Of a stretch of 64,000 nt of DNA, positions 53,336 through 62,100 are shown in pieces; the stretch's first letter is position 1, and each line of letters starts with the position of its first letter. Origin of the DNA: Zeimonas arvi. Lineage in GTDB: Bacteria; Pseudomonadota; Gammaproteobacteria; Burkholderiales; Burkholderiaceae_E. Made by a program: the position numbers and the translations under genes. Location: contig NZ_VDUY01000001.1 of the NCBI RefSeq assembly GCF_008039575.1, positions 682,001 through 746,000 of the forward strand, in the 5' to 3' direction. The notes beneath the pieces were generated by a model. It was not told the DNA's origin. It did no database searches and saw nothing but the letters and a program-made list of their open reading frames with translations.

Positions 53336-53874
53336 ATGTGCGCGACGACCTTGTCGAGCGCGTGCCGCAGGTGAAGGGTGAGCCCCAGGGCCGCCTGGTC
53401 GTTGGGCTTCAGGATCCGCTCCGAAAGCGGCAGCCAGACGCGCTCCTCGAAGTGCGCATGCTCGGCGTAGGAGCGGCACAGGCGATCGACCGCCTTGGTG
53501 TCGATGTCGGCCGTCTTGCCGCGCGCGAAGTTCTTCATCGCGGGCTCCAGTCCGGCCCACAAGGCCTCGAGCTCGCGGTGCTCCCGGGTGAGGCGCGCGA
53601 TCAGCGAGTCGACCAGCTGGCGCTCGTCGCCGGGCGCGGCGCTGCGCGCCACCGCCGGAAACAGCGCCTCTTCTTCCTCGGCGTGGTGCTCGAACACCGC
53701 ATCGCGCACGAAGCGCACCATGCCGTCGGCGAACTGGCGGGCCGCCGGCAGGTCTGCCGGATCGGCGAGCAGTTGCGGCAAGCGCTTCAGGCGCTCGAAG
53801 CGCGACAGGATGCCGGCGTGGCAATTCGAGAAGCCGGCGATCGGCCCCTCTTGCTGGGATGACTTGGCGCTCAT
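53332..53874 (-). CDS. Hemerythrin HHE-domain protein
   Basis: The 180-aa protein has the helical HHE pattern with likely iron ligands in [40 protein letters not shown] and [15 protein letters not shown]. Such proteins bind a di-iron centre and can sense or carry O2, or protect against oxidative and nitrosative stress. No other domain is attached. The stop is shared with aapP. I see no clear ribosome-binding site before the ATG. Confidence 0.9.
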   Translation of the reverse strand: MSAKSSQQEGPIAGFSNCHAGILSRFERLKRLPQLLADPADLPAARQFADGMVRFVRDAVFEHHAEEEEALFPAVARSAAPGDERQLVDSLIARLTREHRELEALWAGLEPAMKNFARGKTADIDTKAVDRLCRSYAEHAHFEERVWLPLSERILKPNDQAALGLTLHLRHALDKVVAHI

Positions 53875-53965
53875 GGTGTGCGGGCCCGAACGAGGAACTC
53901 GGGCCAGTCTGGGCGCATGAGGGCGGCGGGGTCTTGACGCAAGACAAGCCCCCGCACCGGCGCCC

Positions 53966-55381
53966 TCAGTCTAGGCGGAAGATCTTGCCCGGATTCAGGA
54001 TGTTGTCGGGATCGAGCGCCCGCTTGATCCGCCGCATCAGGTCGATCGCGTCGGCGCCCGCCTCTTCCTCGAGGAAGCCGATCTTGTGCAGGCCCACGCC
54101 GTGCTCGCCGGTGCAGGTGCCGTCCATCGACTGCGCGAGCCTGACGATCTCGTCGTTCAGGCGCTCGGCCTCCTCGGCCTCTTGGGCGTCGTCCGGATCG
54201 ATCAGCAGCACCGCGTGGAAATTGCCGTCGCCGACGTGGCCCAGCAGCATGGTCGGGAACTTCGCGGTGTCCAGGATGCGCCGCGCGCCGCTGATCGAGT
54301 CGGCCAGCCGGGAGATCGGCACGCAGGTGTCGGTCGAGATCGCCCGGCAGCCCGGCCGCATCTGCAGGCAGGCGAAATAGGCGTTGTGGCGGGCGTTCCA
54401 GAGCCGGGTGCGATCCTCGGGGCGGCTCGCCCACTCGAAGTCCTGGCCACCGTGCTCGCGGGCCAGCTGCTGGACCAGCTCGGCCTGCTCCTTGACCGAA
54501 GACTCGGTGCCGTGGAACTCGAAAAACAAGGTCGGGGCCTCGCGCAGCGTGGTCTTGCTGTGCGCGTTGATCGCGCGGATCGTCTGGTCGCAGAGGAACT
54601 CGCTGCGGGCGACCGGCACGCCGAGCTGGATGGTCTGGATCACCGTGTCGACCGCGTCGGCCATGGTCGGGAAGTTGACCACCGCGGCCGACACCGCCTC
54701 GGGCACCGGGTAGAGCTTGACCGTGACCTCGGTGATCACGCCCAGCGTGCCCTCGGAGCCGATGAAGAGCCGCGTGAGGTCGTAGCCGGCGCTGGATTTC
54801 TTGGCGCGGGTGGCGGTGCGGATCACCTTGCCGTCGGCGGTGACCACGGTGAGCCCCAGCACGTTCTCCTTCATCGTGCCGTAACGGACCGCGTTGGTGC
54901 CCGAGGCGCGGGTGGCGCTCATGCCGCCGAGGCTGGCGTCCGCGCCCGGATCGATCGGGAAGAACAGCCCGGTGCTCTTGAGCTCCTCGTTGAGCTGCTT
55001 GCGGGTCACGCCGGCCTGCACGGTCACCGTGAGGTCTTCGGCGTTGACCGCCAGCACCTTGTTCATCTGCGACAGGTCGATCGACACCCCGCCCTGCACC
55101 GCCAGCAGATGCCCTTCCAGCGACGAGCCCACGCCGAAGGGAATCAGCGGGACCTTGTCCTGCGCGCACAGGCGCACCACCTCGGCGACCTCCTCGGTGC
55201 TGTGGGCGTAGACGACCGCGTCGGGCGGGATCGCCGGGAACGGCGACTCGTCGCGGCCGTGGTGGTCGCGCACTGCCTGGGCGGTGCTGAAACGCTCGCC
55301 GAAGCGCGCGCGCAGCGCGGCGATCATGGCGTCGGGCAAGGGGCGGCGCAGCGCGTCGCTGAAGGCGTAGGGGTGGTTCAT
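53966..55381 (-). CDS. FAD-linked D-lactate dehydrogenase (cytochrome)-like oxidase
   Basis: The 471-aa protein has a FAD_binding_4 domain (KVPLIPFGVGSSLEGHLLAVQGGVSIDL; DASLGGMSATRASGTNAVRYGTM; FIGSEGTLGVITEVTVKLYP) and a FAD-oxidase C-terminal domain (LLGHVGDGNFHAVLLID; GTCTGEHGVGLHKIGFL; NILNPGKIFRLD). The order of motifs fits D-lactate dehydrogenase (cytochrome) rather than GlcD. It probably feeds electrons from D-lactate or another 2-hydroxyacid into the respiratory chain. GGAG precedes ATG 55381, 32 bases after the porin stop, suggesting one operon with the porin. Confidence 0.88.
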   Translation of the reverse strand: MNHPYAFSDALRRPLPDAMIAALRARFGERFSTAQAVRDHHGRDESPFPAIPPDAVVYAHSTEEVAEVVRLCAQDKVPLIPFGVGSSLEGHLLAVQGGVSIDLSQMNKVLAVNAEDLTVTVQAGVTRKQLNEELKSTGLFFPIDPGADASLGGMSATRASGTNAVRYGTMKENVLGLTVVTADGKVIRTATRAKKSSAGYDLTRLFIGSEGTLGVITEVTVKLYPVPEAVSAAVVNFPTMADAVDTVIQTIQLGVPVARSEFLCDQTIRAINAHSKTTLREAPTLFFEFHGTESSVKEQAELVQQLAREHGGQDFEWASRPEDRTRLWNARHNAYFACLQMRPGCRAISTDTCVPISRLADSISGARRILDTAKFPTMLLGHVGDGNFHAVLLIDPDDAQEAEEAERLNDEIVRLAQSMDGTCTGEHGVGLHKIGFLEEEAGADAIDLMRRIKRALDPDNILNPGKIFRLD

Positions 55382-55413
55382 GTCGGTGACTCCGGATGTG
55401 CGATGGGCGCCGC

Positions 55414-56478
55414 TCAGAAGCGATGCCGCATGCCCACGGCAATGACCCGTTCCGTCGGGCCTGCCGGAGATTTCAGCGCGTCGCGGTAGAGCATGGCGTA
55501 GAGATCGGTGCGCTTCGAGAGCAGGTGGTCGTAGCCCAGCGCCCAGCCGTCGCGCTTCTCGGAAGACAGCGGGTCGGCGTCCTCGATCTTCGAGTTCGCC
55601 CACGAGGCGAGGAGCTTTCCCGGGCCGAGCGGCACCGAGGCGCCGAGCTGCCAGGTGCGGACATCGACCTCGGTGGCCGGGCCCGCGCCGCTGTCGGCGA
55701 TGTCCTGGTACTGCGCGAAAAGCTTCGCGGCCTTCAGGTCGTAGCTCGCGCCCAGCAGCCAGGCCTTCTGCTCGCGGCCGTCGCCCGGCGCGAGGGTGCC
55801 CGACAGGTCGATCGAGCGGTACGCCAGCGAGGCGGCAAACGGCCCCGAGCCGTAGTGGATCACGCCGTCGAAGGCCCTGCCCCGCTTGCGGTCGGGCTGC
55901 GTGCCCCGCTCCTCGCCGGCCGACCACAGCAGGTCGCTGCGCCAGGGGCCGCGGCCCGCGGTCTGCAGCCGGATCGAGTTGCTCATGCCGGTGTCGCCGG
56001 CCAGCGTCCCGCGAAACGTGTGCGCGATCATCGGCCCGAAGACGAAGGAGTCCGCCAGCGGGTTGAACTCGAGCAGCGACACGAAGTAGGGCGCGGTGTT
56101 CCTGCCGAAGGTCGTGCGGCCGAACCCGCCCTCGAAACCGACCGCCGCGCTGCGCGCCCAGAAGGCGTCGCCGTCGAAGCGCCCGGCCGCGCCGGTGTCG
56201 TTGCGCAGGAAGGCCTCGAGCTGGAACACCGCCTTCAGCCCGCCGCCCAGGTCCTCGGCGCCCGCGACGCCGACGAAGGAGGTCTGCATGCCGCCCGAGT
56301 CGACCACGGTCCGCGAGACGGCCGGCGCGCCGGGCGACTCGGTCCGGATCGACCCGGCGAAGCCGTCGATCACGCCGTAGACGGTGGTATGCTGCGCGAA
56401 CGCCGGACCGGCAAGCAGGCCGCCGGCGAGACAGGCGCTTGCGAGCAGGATGTGTCGGGACGGGGCGGGCATCGGCAT
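55414..56478 (-). CDS. Outer-membrane porin, Burkholderiales type
   Basis: The 354-aa protein has a signal peptide ending GPAFAQ, then the trimeric-porin start HTTVYGVIDGFAGS. FVGVAGAEDLGGGLKAVFQLEAFL and ARSAAVGFEGGFGRTTFGRN follow, and the C-terminus is the aromatic AVGMRHRF, needed for outer-membrane insertion. The segment NTAPYFVSLLEFNPLADSF is in the place of the pore-constricting loop. TAAGAT (minus strand, about 56523-56518) is a likely -10 element. A downstream 2-hydroxyacid oxidase suggests the porin admits its substrate, which is inference. Confidence 0.92.
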   Translation of the reverse strand: MPMPAPSRHILLASACLAGGLLAGPAFAQHTTVYGVIDGFAGSIRTESPGAPAVSRTVVDSGGMQTSFVGVAGAEDLGGGLKAVFQLEAFLRNDTGAAGRFDGDAFWARSAAVGFEGGFGRTTFGRNTAPYFVSLLEFNPLADSFVFGPMIAHTFRGTLAGDTGMSNSIRLQTAGRGPWRSDLLWSAGEERGTQPDRKRGRAFDGVIHYGSGPFAASLAYRSIDLSGTLAPGDGREQKAWLLGASYDLKAAKLFAQYQDIADSGAGPATEVDVRTWQLGASVPLGPGKLLASWANSKIEDADPLSSEKRDGWALGYDHLLSKRTDLYAMLYRDALKSPAGPTERVIAVGMRHRF

Positions 56479-56573
56479 GTCGGGGGTCGGCGAGTCGGGT
56501 GTCGGCGAAGGCCCTCGATCTTAGCCGACCCGGCGCCCAGGCCAAAGGCGAAAGGCCCTGACGCCGGCGCCCT

Positions 56574-56597
56574 GCCCGCAGGCTTTAAACTGCGGGC
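56574..56597. repeat. 8-bp inverted repeat overlapping a -10-like box upstream of the cobalamin adenosyltransferase
   Basis: GCCCGCAG (56574-56581) and CTGCGGGC (56590-56597) are perfect complements around GCTTTAAA. The plus-strand -10-like hexamer TAAACT (56586-56591) overlaps the repeat, and the adenosyltransferase ATG is 25 bases beyond it. The arrangement looks like a repressor operator sitting on a promoter; a short hairpin in the leader is the alternative. Confidence 0.45.
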
Positions 56598-56621
56598 TTT
56601 CCCCCGAGCAGGACCAAGGAG

Positions 56622-57179
56622 ATGGGACACCGACTCTCGCGCATCGCCACCCGCACCGGCGACGACGGCACCACCGGGCTGGGCGACGGCAGCCGAACCG
56701 GCAAGGACAGCCTGCGGATCGCCGCGATCGGCGAGGTCGACGAGCTGAACTCGACGATCGGCCTGCTGCTCGCCGAGGCCGTGCCCGACGCGATCCGCGA
56801 CCAGCTGATCGCCATCCAGCACGACCTGTTCGACCTGGGCGGCGAGTTGTGCATCCCGGGTTTCGAGAACGTGCACGAGGCGCAGGTCGCGAAGCTCGAC
56901 GCGCTGCTGGAGGAACACAACGCCGCGCTGCCGCGGCTGCAGGAGTTCATCCTGCCCGGAGGCGCGCGCACCGCCGCGATCGCCCACGTGGCGCGCACCG
57001 TGTGCCGGCGGGCCGAGCGCGCCGTGGTGTCGCTGGGCCGCGAGGAGACGCTGCGTCCGGTGTGCCGTCAATACCTGAACCGGCTGTCCGATCTGCTCTT
57101 CGTGCTGGCGCGGGTGCTCAACCGCGAGGCGGGCTGCGGCGACGTGCTCTGGCAGAAGGACCGCGTCAAGGGCGGCTGA
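56622..57179 (+). CDS. Cob(I)yrinic acid a,c-diamide adenosyltransferase, PduO type
   Basis: The 185-aa enzyme adds the adenosyl group of ATP to reduced cobalamin. The ATP-binding N-terminus IATRTGDDGTTGLGDGSRTGKDSLR, DELNSTIGLLLAE, the catalytic region HVARTVCRRAERAVVSL and YLNRLSDLLFVLARVLNRE are all present. CCAAGGAG lies directly before the ATG. The gene is monocistronic and convergent with the cyclic-nucleotide-binding gene. No other cobalamin gene is in the window. Confidence 0.94.
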   Translation: MGHRLSRIATRTGDDGTTGLGDGSRTGKDSLRIAAIGEVDELNSTIGLLLAEAVPDAIRDQLIAIQHDLFDLGGELCIPGFENVHEAQVAKLDALLEEHNAALPRLQEFILPGGARTAAIAHVARTVCRRAERAVVSLGREETLRPVCRQYLNRLSDLLFVLARVLNREAGCGDVLWQKDRVKGG

Positions 57180-57184
57180 GCGCG

Positions 57185-57219
57185 CAAGGCGTGAAGAGAT
57201 CGGATCCCTTCACACCTTG
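57185..57219. terminator. Imperfect inverted repeat between convergent genes
   Basis: CAAGGCGTGAAG (57185-57196) and CTTCACACCTTG (57208-57219) pair except for one C/A mismatch, with an 11-base loop. It fills the 40-base gap between two convergent stops and touches the stop of the cyclic-nucleotide-binding gene. It is likely a bidirectional terminator, without a clear U-run. Confidence 0.55.
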
Positions 57220-57810
57220 TCAGGTGTCGCGCGCGGCTTCCAGGTAGGACACCAGCTTGGCGCTGGTCTGGCGAAGCCGGTCGGAGAGCAGCTGGACCAG
57301 CTTCAGCAGGATCTTGTTGCCGAGCTCGGGCTCCTCGGAGAGCACCAGCATCAGCGAGTCGCGCGAGAGCACCGCCAGCCGGCAGTTCTCGAGCGTGACG
57401 CAGGAGGCGAAGCGCGGCTCGCCGTCGAACATCGACATCTCGCCCAGTGCGTGGCCCACATGGGCCACCGCGATCCGGGAGGGATAGTTGTAGCGATTGC
57501 GACGCAGGACGTCGATCATGCCGTCCATCAGCAGCATCATGAAGTCGCCAGGCTCGCCCTCGTTGATGATGGTGACCCCGGGCGGCGCCTCGTAGACGTA
57601 CATGAAGCCGCCCAGCTTGCGGGTTTCCTCGATCTCGAGACCTGAAAAGAGCGGCGTGCGCGACATCAGCCGGTGGATCTCCTCGGCGTAGTCGTTGGCG
57701 CGGCCGACCGGCACCAGCCCCAGCGCGGTCAGGCGCTCGTGGGGCGTGCGCCGCCCGGCGCCCGCCGTGGCGGCCGCCTGGTCCTGGGGCGCGGCATTCG
57801 TCGTCTGCAT
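57220..57810 (-). CDS. Cyclic nucleotide-binding domain protein without DNA-binding domain
   Basis: The 196-aa protein has one cNMP-binding beta-roll (TPLFSGLEIEETRKLGGFMYVYEAPPGVTIINEGEPGDFMMLLMDG; VGHALGEMSMFDGEPRFASCVTLENC), including the phosphate-cassette region GEMSMFDGEPRFAS. It ends after the C-helix (NKILLKLVQLLSDRLRQTSAKLV) with no helix-turn-helix. It is therefore not a CRP-type regulator by itself. GGAGG lies five bases before ATG 57810; a GTG at 57816 is too close to it. It follows aroG after about 50 bases on the same strand, so co-transcription is possible. Confidence 0.9.
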   Translation of the reverse strand: MQTTNAAPQDQAAATAGAGRRTPHERLTALGLVPVGRANDYAEEIHRLMSRTPLFSGLEIEETRKLGGFMYVYEAPPGVTIINEGEPGDFMMLLMDGMIDVLRRNRYNYPSRIAVAHVGHALGEMSMFDGEPRFASCVTLENCRLAVLSRDSLMLVLSEEPELGNKILLKLVQLLSDRLRQTSAKLVSYLEAARDT

Positions 57811-57860
57811 TTCCACCTCCGGAAGCAGGCCCGAAGTCTATAGGACGAATCAGATACCGG

Positions 57861-58925
57861 TCATTCGTCGACGGCAAGCCTGCGCTGACGAACGGCATCG
57901 GCCAGGTGCTCGAGAATCGAGACCGTGTCCTCCCAGCCGATGCAGCCGTCGGTGATGCTCTGGCCGTAGGTCAGCGCCTTGCCGGGCACCAGGTCCTGGC
58001 GGCCGGCGTTCAGGTGGCTCTCGACCATCACCCCGAAGATCCGCATGTCGCCGGCGGCGAGCTGCGTGGCGACGTCCTTCAGCACCGGGATCTGGTTCTC
58101 GGGCTTCTTCTGGCTGTTGCCGTGGCTGGCGTCGATCATCAGCCGGCAGGCCAGCGCGGCGGCCGCGGCCTCCTTGCAGGCGGCATCGACACTCGCCGCG
58201 TCGTAGTTCGGCGCCTTGCCGCCGCGCAGGATCATGTGACAGTCCTCGTTGCCGTTGGTCGACACGATGGCCGAGTGTCCGCCCTTGGTCACCGACAGGA
58301 AATGGTGGGGCTGCGAGGCCGCCTTGATGGCGTCGAGCGCGATCTTCAGGTTGCCGTCGGTGCCGTTCTTGAAGCCCACCGGGCAGGACAGCCCCGAGGC
58401 GAGTTCGCGATGCACCTGCGACTCGGTGGTGCGCGCACCGATGGCGCCCCAGGCGATCAGGTCGGCGATGTACTGCGGGGTGATCATGTCGAGGAACTCG
58501 GTGCCGCAGGGCAGCCCCATCTCGTTGATGTCCAGCAGCAGCGAGCGGGCGGTGCGCAGCCCCTTGTTGATGTTGAAGGTGTCGTCGAGATCCGGGTCGT
58601 TGATCAACCCCTTCCAGCCCACCGTGGTGCGCGGCTTCTCGAAATAGACCCGCATCACGATCTCGAGGTCGTCCTTCAGGCGTTCGCGGACCGCCACCAG
58701 GCGCTGCGCGTACTCGAGCGCCGCCTTCGAGTCGTGGATCGAGCAGGGCCCCACGACGACCAGCAGCCGGTCGTCCATCGAATGCAGGATGCGGTGGGTC
58801 GCCTGACGCGAAGCGTAGGTCGTGGCCGCCGCGCGATCGCCGATCGGGTACTCGCGAAGCAGGTGGGAGGGCGGCGCGAGCTCCTTGATCTCGCGGATCC
58901 GGACATCATCGGTGGTGACGGTCAT
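57861..58925 (-). CDS. aroG: 3-deoxy-7-phosphoheptulonate synthase (class I DAHP synthase)
   Basis: AroG condenses PEP and erythrose-4-phosphate in the first step of aromatic amino-acid synthesis. The 354-aa protein shows REIKELAPPSHLLREYPI, VVVGPCSIHDSKAALEYA, MRVYFEKPRTTVGWKGLINDP, GARTTESQVHRELASGLSCPVGFKNGTDG and DASHGNSQKKPENQ. This is the AroF/G/H type, normally feedback-inhibited by an aromatic amino acid. I chose ATG 58925; the frame is open upstream only because it reads through the attenuator hairpin. It is preceded by a Phe-rich leader peptide and terminator, so transcription attenuation by tRNA-Phe charging is predicted. Confidence 0.96.
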   Translation of the reverse strand: MTVTTDDVRIREIKELAPPSHLLREYPIGDRAAATTYASRQATHRILHSMDDRLLVVVGPCSIHDSKAALEYAQRLVAVRERLKDDLEIVMRVYFEKPRTTVGWKGLINDPDLDDTFNINKGLRTARSLLLDINEMGLPCGTEFLDMITPQYIADLIAWGAIGARTTESQVHRELASGLSCPVGFKNGTDGNLKIALDAIKAASQPHHFLSVTKGGHSAIVSTNGNEDCHMILRGGKAPNYDAASVDAACKEAAAAALACRLMIDASHGNSQKKPENQIPVLKDVATQLAAGDMRIFGVMVESHLNAGRQDLVPGKALTYGQSITDGCIGWEDTVSILEHLADAVRQRRLAVDE

Positions 58926-58983
58926 GACGGGCCTTCGTTGACGGCTTGGTTGATCGGGGTCTTCGGATCCGGCGAGACGGTGC

Positions 58984-59012
58984 AAAAAAAAACCGCCGGG
59001 CTCGCCGGCGGT
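58984..59012 (-). terminator. Intrinsic terminator (attenuator) in the aroG leader
   Basis: On the minus strand ACCGCCGG (59012-59005) pairs perfectly with CCGGCGGT (58999-58992) around CGAGC, and eight further T follow (58991-58984). It lies 30 bases after the leader-peptide stop and 58 bases before the aroG ATG. Upstream, CGGCGG (59071-59066) can pair with CCGCCG of the terminator's first arm (59011-59006), forming the competing antiterminator. Confidence 0.9.
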
Positions 59013-59041
59013 CTTCATCGGATTCGGTTCAGTCCTGCTGT

Positions 59042-59125
59042 CTACGAACGCGCTCCCGACTCGTCCCGCCGCGGGCGGAAAAAGCCGAAAAAATAAAAAA
59101 AGTAGAACGCGATGCGGTGCAACAT
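59042..59125 (-). CDS. aroG leader peptide (Phe-rich attenuator peptide)
   Basis: ATG 59125 opens a 27-codon frame ending in TAG at 59044-59042. Residues 7-16 are FYFFYFFGFF: seven Phe and two Tyr in ten residues, in a genome where such AT-rich codons are rare. The last Phe codon (59080-59078) runs straight into CCGCC (59078-59074), which pairs with GGCGG (59070-59066). A ribosome stalled for charged tRNA-Phe would free GGCGG to form the antiterminator. There is no Shine-Dalgarno sequence; the promoter's -10 box ends nine bases before the ATG, so translation may be leaderless. The layout is that of pheA-type leader peptides, here in front of aroG. Confidence 0.9.
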   Translation of the reverse strand: MLHRIAFYFFYFFGFFRPRRDESGARS

Positions 59126-59134
59126 GACGAATCG

Positions 59135-59163
59135 AGTGTATGCCTTAGCCTGCCGCCGCGCAA
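59135..59163 (-). promoter_or_regulatory. Candidate promoter for the aroG leader
   Basis: On the minus strand TTGCGC (59163-59158) and TACACT (59140-59135) are separated by 17 bases. TACACT matches four of six -10 positions; the -35 keeps only TTG. The predicted start, around 59128, is a few bases from the leader-peptide ATG. It begins 20 bases after the stop of the DUF748 gene. Confidence 0.5.
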
Positions 59164-59182
59164 GTCGGGGCGCGCCAGTCGG

Positions 59183-62100
59183 TCACTTCAGGGTCATCTC
59201 GACGCCGACCGCCGGCCTGTCCTCGGCCTCCCCGGTCGACGTCGGCGCGGTCACGAACAGGCGCCCCGGGTCGACCTTGCCCGCCCCGGCCAGCCAGTCC
59301 TTGGCGGCCTGCGCCCGCCGGTTGGCCAGCTCGCGCAAGGCGCCGTCGGGAAGCGCCACCGCGGCGACCAGCTCCTGCTGCATCCTGTAGGCCGGCGGTC
59401 GGTCTTTCTCGGCCGGGGCCGGCACGCGCCCCATCAGCCAGGCCTGCGCCAGCAGCACGGGCCGCTGGGTCTCGGTGATCGGCTGCTTCTCGTCGGTGCC
59501 GTCCAGGGCCTTGCGGATGCGCTTGAGCCGCGCCTCGAGCTGCGCCTGCTGCATCGCCATCCGGTCGACGGCAGTGGCGCGCCCGGCGATGTCGAGCTTC
59601 AGGCCCGGCCGCTCGGCCAGCGCCTTGGCCAGCGAGCCCAGCCGCTCGCGCGCCTTGTCGCCGAGCGCCACGTCGGCAGGCGCGAAGTCCAGCGTGGACA
59701 GCTCCTCGCCCGCGCCGCCCACCAGCCCGGCGATCAGCGAGAACGGCGCAGTGACCGCCTTGACGATCAGGTTGCCGATGATGCGCAGCACGATGCCGGC
59801 CACGCTGAACTGCGGGTCGTCGAGCGAGCCGCTGATCGGCAGCTGCACGTCGATGACGCCGTTGCGGTCCTTGAGCAGCGACACCGCGAACAGCACCGGC
59901 AGCTTCAGCGCGTCGGGGCTGTCGACCGGCTCGCCGAAGCTCAGCTGGTCGAGCACGATCTTGTTCTGGGCGGTGAGCTGGCCGGACTCGACCCGGTACT
60001 CGACGCTGGCCGACAGCTTGCCCTTCTGGATGCCGTAGCCGACGTACTTGCCCGAATAGGGCGAGAGCGCCGGCAGGTCGATGTCGTGGGCGTCGGCGCG
60101 CACGTCGAGAAAGAGCGGCTCGCCGATCGGATCGATGCGGCCGGCGATCTTCACCGAGCCGGTGTTGTCGATGCGCCCGTCGAGCGACAGCTCGGCCGGC
60201 TGGCCGGCGCGCATCTCGCCGACCGACCCCCGCAGGCCGGTCAGGTTGGCCGAGTAGTTGGGCTTGATGAAGTAGTCGCTGAAATCGATGTTGCTGTCGG
60301 CCACCTGGATGCGGCCGATGCGCAGCGGCGGCGGATCGGTCTTGGGCAGCGCAGCGCTGCGCGCGGGCGCGGCATCGGCCCCGCCCATCGGCGGACCGTC
60401 GTCGGCGCGCGGCGCGTCGCCGGCGGCTGCCGTGCCGCCTGCCGCCGCGGCGCCGGGCGCATCGCCCCCGGGCGCCCCGCCGCCCTCGCGGTCGACCACG
60501 TCTTGCAGGTTGAAGCGGCCGTTGGGCTGGATGACCAGCCGGGACCGCAAGCCGTCGATCTCGATGTCGCCGAGATCGACGAACAAGGGCGAAAGCGTCA
60601 CCCTGGTGGACGAGAGGCGGAGCGACTTCCAGCCGAGCAGGTCTGCCGGGTCGGCGCCCTCCCGGACCATCTCGGCGGGGATGGCGGCCGCGGCCTCGCC
60701 CTTGAGCCGCGCATTCAGGTCGGCCACCGAGACAGCGCCCTGCCACTGGCCGCGCGGCGCGCCATCGGCGCCGAAGTCGAGCTGAAGCTTGCCGTCGGCC
60801 GACAAGGCGCCCGAGACCAGATTCGCGTTGACCGCGGGCGGCAGCCAGGCCTGGGCCGCCGGAATCGGCAGCGCGCGGGCCTGCAGCGCCAGCGCGAGCG
60901 CGCCCGTGGTCGGCACCACGGTTCCGCGGGCGGACAGCCGCCCGCCCTTGTCGACGCGCACCGCGACCGACACCGGCACGGGCGAAGTCCCGTCGGTGGC
61001 AAGGCCCTGCGCCTCGATCGCAATGCCGCCCAGGCGAAGCGGCGGGTGCCGCTGGCCACCCGCCGGCGCATAGGCGAGCTCGACCTCGGCGCCCGTGACC
61101 GCAAGCTTGCCGATCGTGGCCTGCCAGGCGGCATCGTCGCGCCCGTCCCGAGCGGCGCCCCTGCCCTGCCTGCCGGCGTCGGCCGAACCTGCCGAGGCGG
61201 ACCTCCCGGCTTCGCCCGCCCCACCGTCGCGCCACCAGCCGGCCGCATCGAGCGCGCCGCGGGCATCGCGCCTGAGCGCCAGCTTGCCGCCGTCGAGCAG
61301 CGCCGAGTCGAGGGTCACCCGGCGCTTGCCCGGGTCCACGCCGACGCCCTGGACCTCGAGCTTGCCGATGCGCGCCACCTCGCGGGCGGCGTCGGCCAGG
61401 ACCAGCGAATCCACGCGCAGGCGCCCGTCGTTCAGCTGCCAGCCGATCGCCTCGGCCTGGCTTGCGCCCGCCTCCGGCTTCGCGCCCGCGTTCCCACCCC
61501 CTTCCGTCGCCTGGCCGGACCGGACCCGGTAACGCGTCGAAACCGCCAGCTTGCCCTCGCGCACTTTCAGCGCGAGCGCCGGGCCGGCGAGCCAGGCCCA
61601 GCGTGCGACCGAAATCTCGTCGAGCGAAGCCTCGCCGTCCATCGCGAACGGCGCGATACTGAGCTTCGCGTTCGCGGCCAGGACCTCGCCGTCGGCGGTC
61701 CGGCCCGAAAACTTCAGCTGCGCCGGCTGCTGCTGCGGCAGCCCGAAGCCGTCCAGCGCGATGTCGAAGGGCGCAAGCGCGACCCGCAGCGGCTGCGGCG
61801 TGAAGGCCTGGTCGTCGAAGGCCAGCCGCCCATGGTCGATGGCGATCGTGGCGATTGACCAGGCGAAGCCGCTCCCGTCGGCGGCGGTCGCGCCCTGTGC
61901 GGCCCGCCGCTCGAGCGCCGAGAGGACCGGGTCGAGGAAACGCGCCTCGCCGCTGCGCCGCCCGATCGCGATCTCCGGCCGCGACACCGCCAGCCGGTCG
62001 ATCGACAGCCGCGACGCGATCAGGTCGAAGTCGATGCCGGTGGCCTCGGCCGCGGGCAGCTTCAGCAGCGGCCGGTCGTCGGGCTGCCGCAGCTCCACGC

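Noticed and set aside
53966-56545. 859-aa fusion of an upstream segment with the FAD-linked oxidase
   Set aside because: The upstream part is an out-of-frame shadow of the porin gene, and a normal start with GGAG exists at 55381.
58926-59018. N-terminal extension of AroG starting MKTAGEPGGFF
   Set aside because: These codons are the terminator hairpin and its T-run. Homology begins at ATG 58925.
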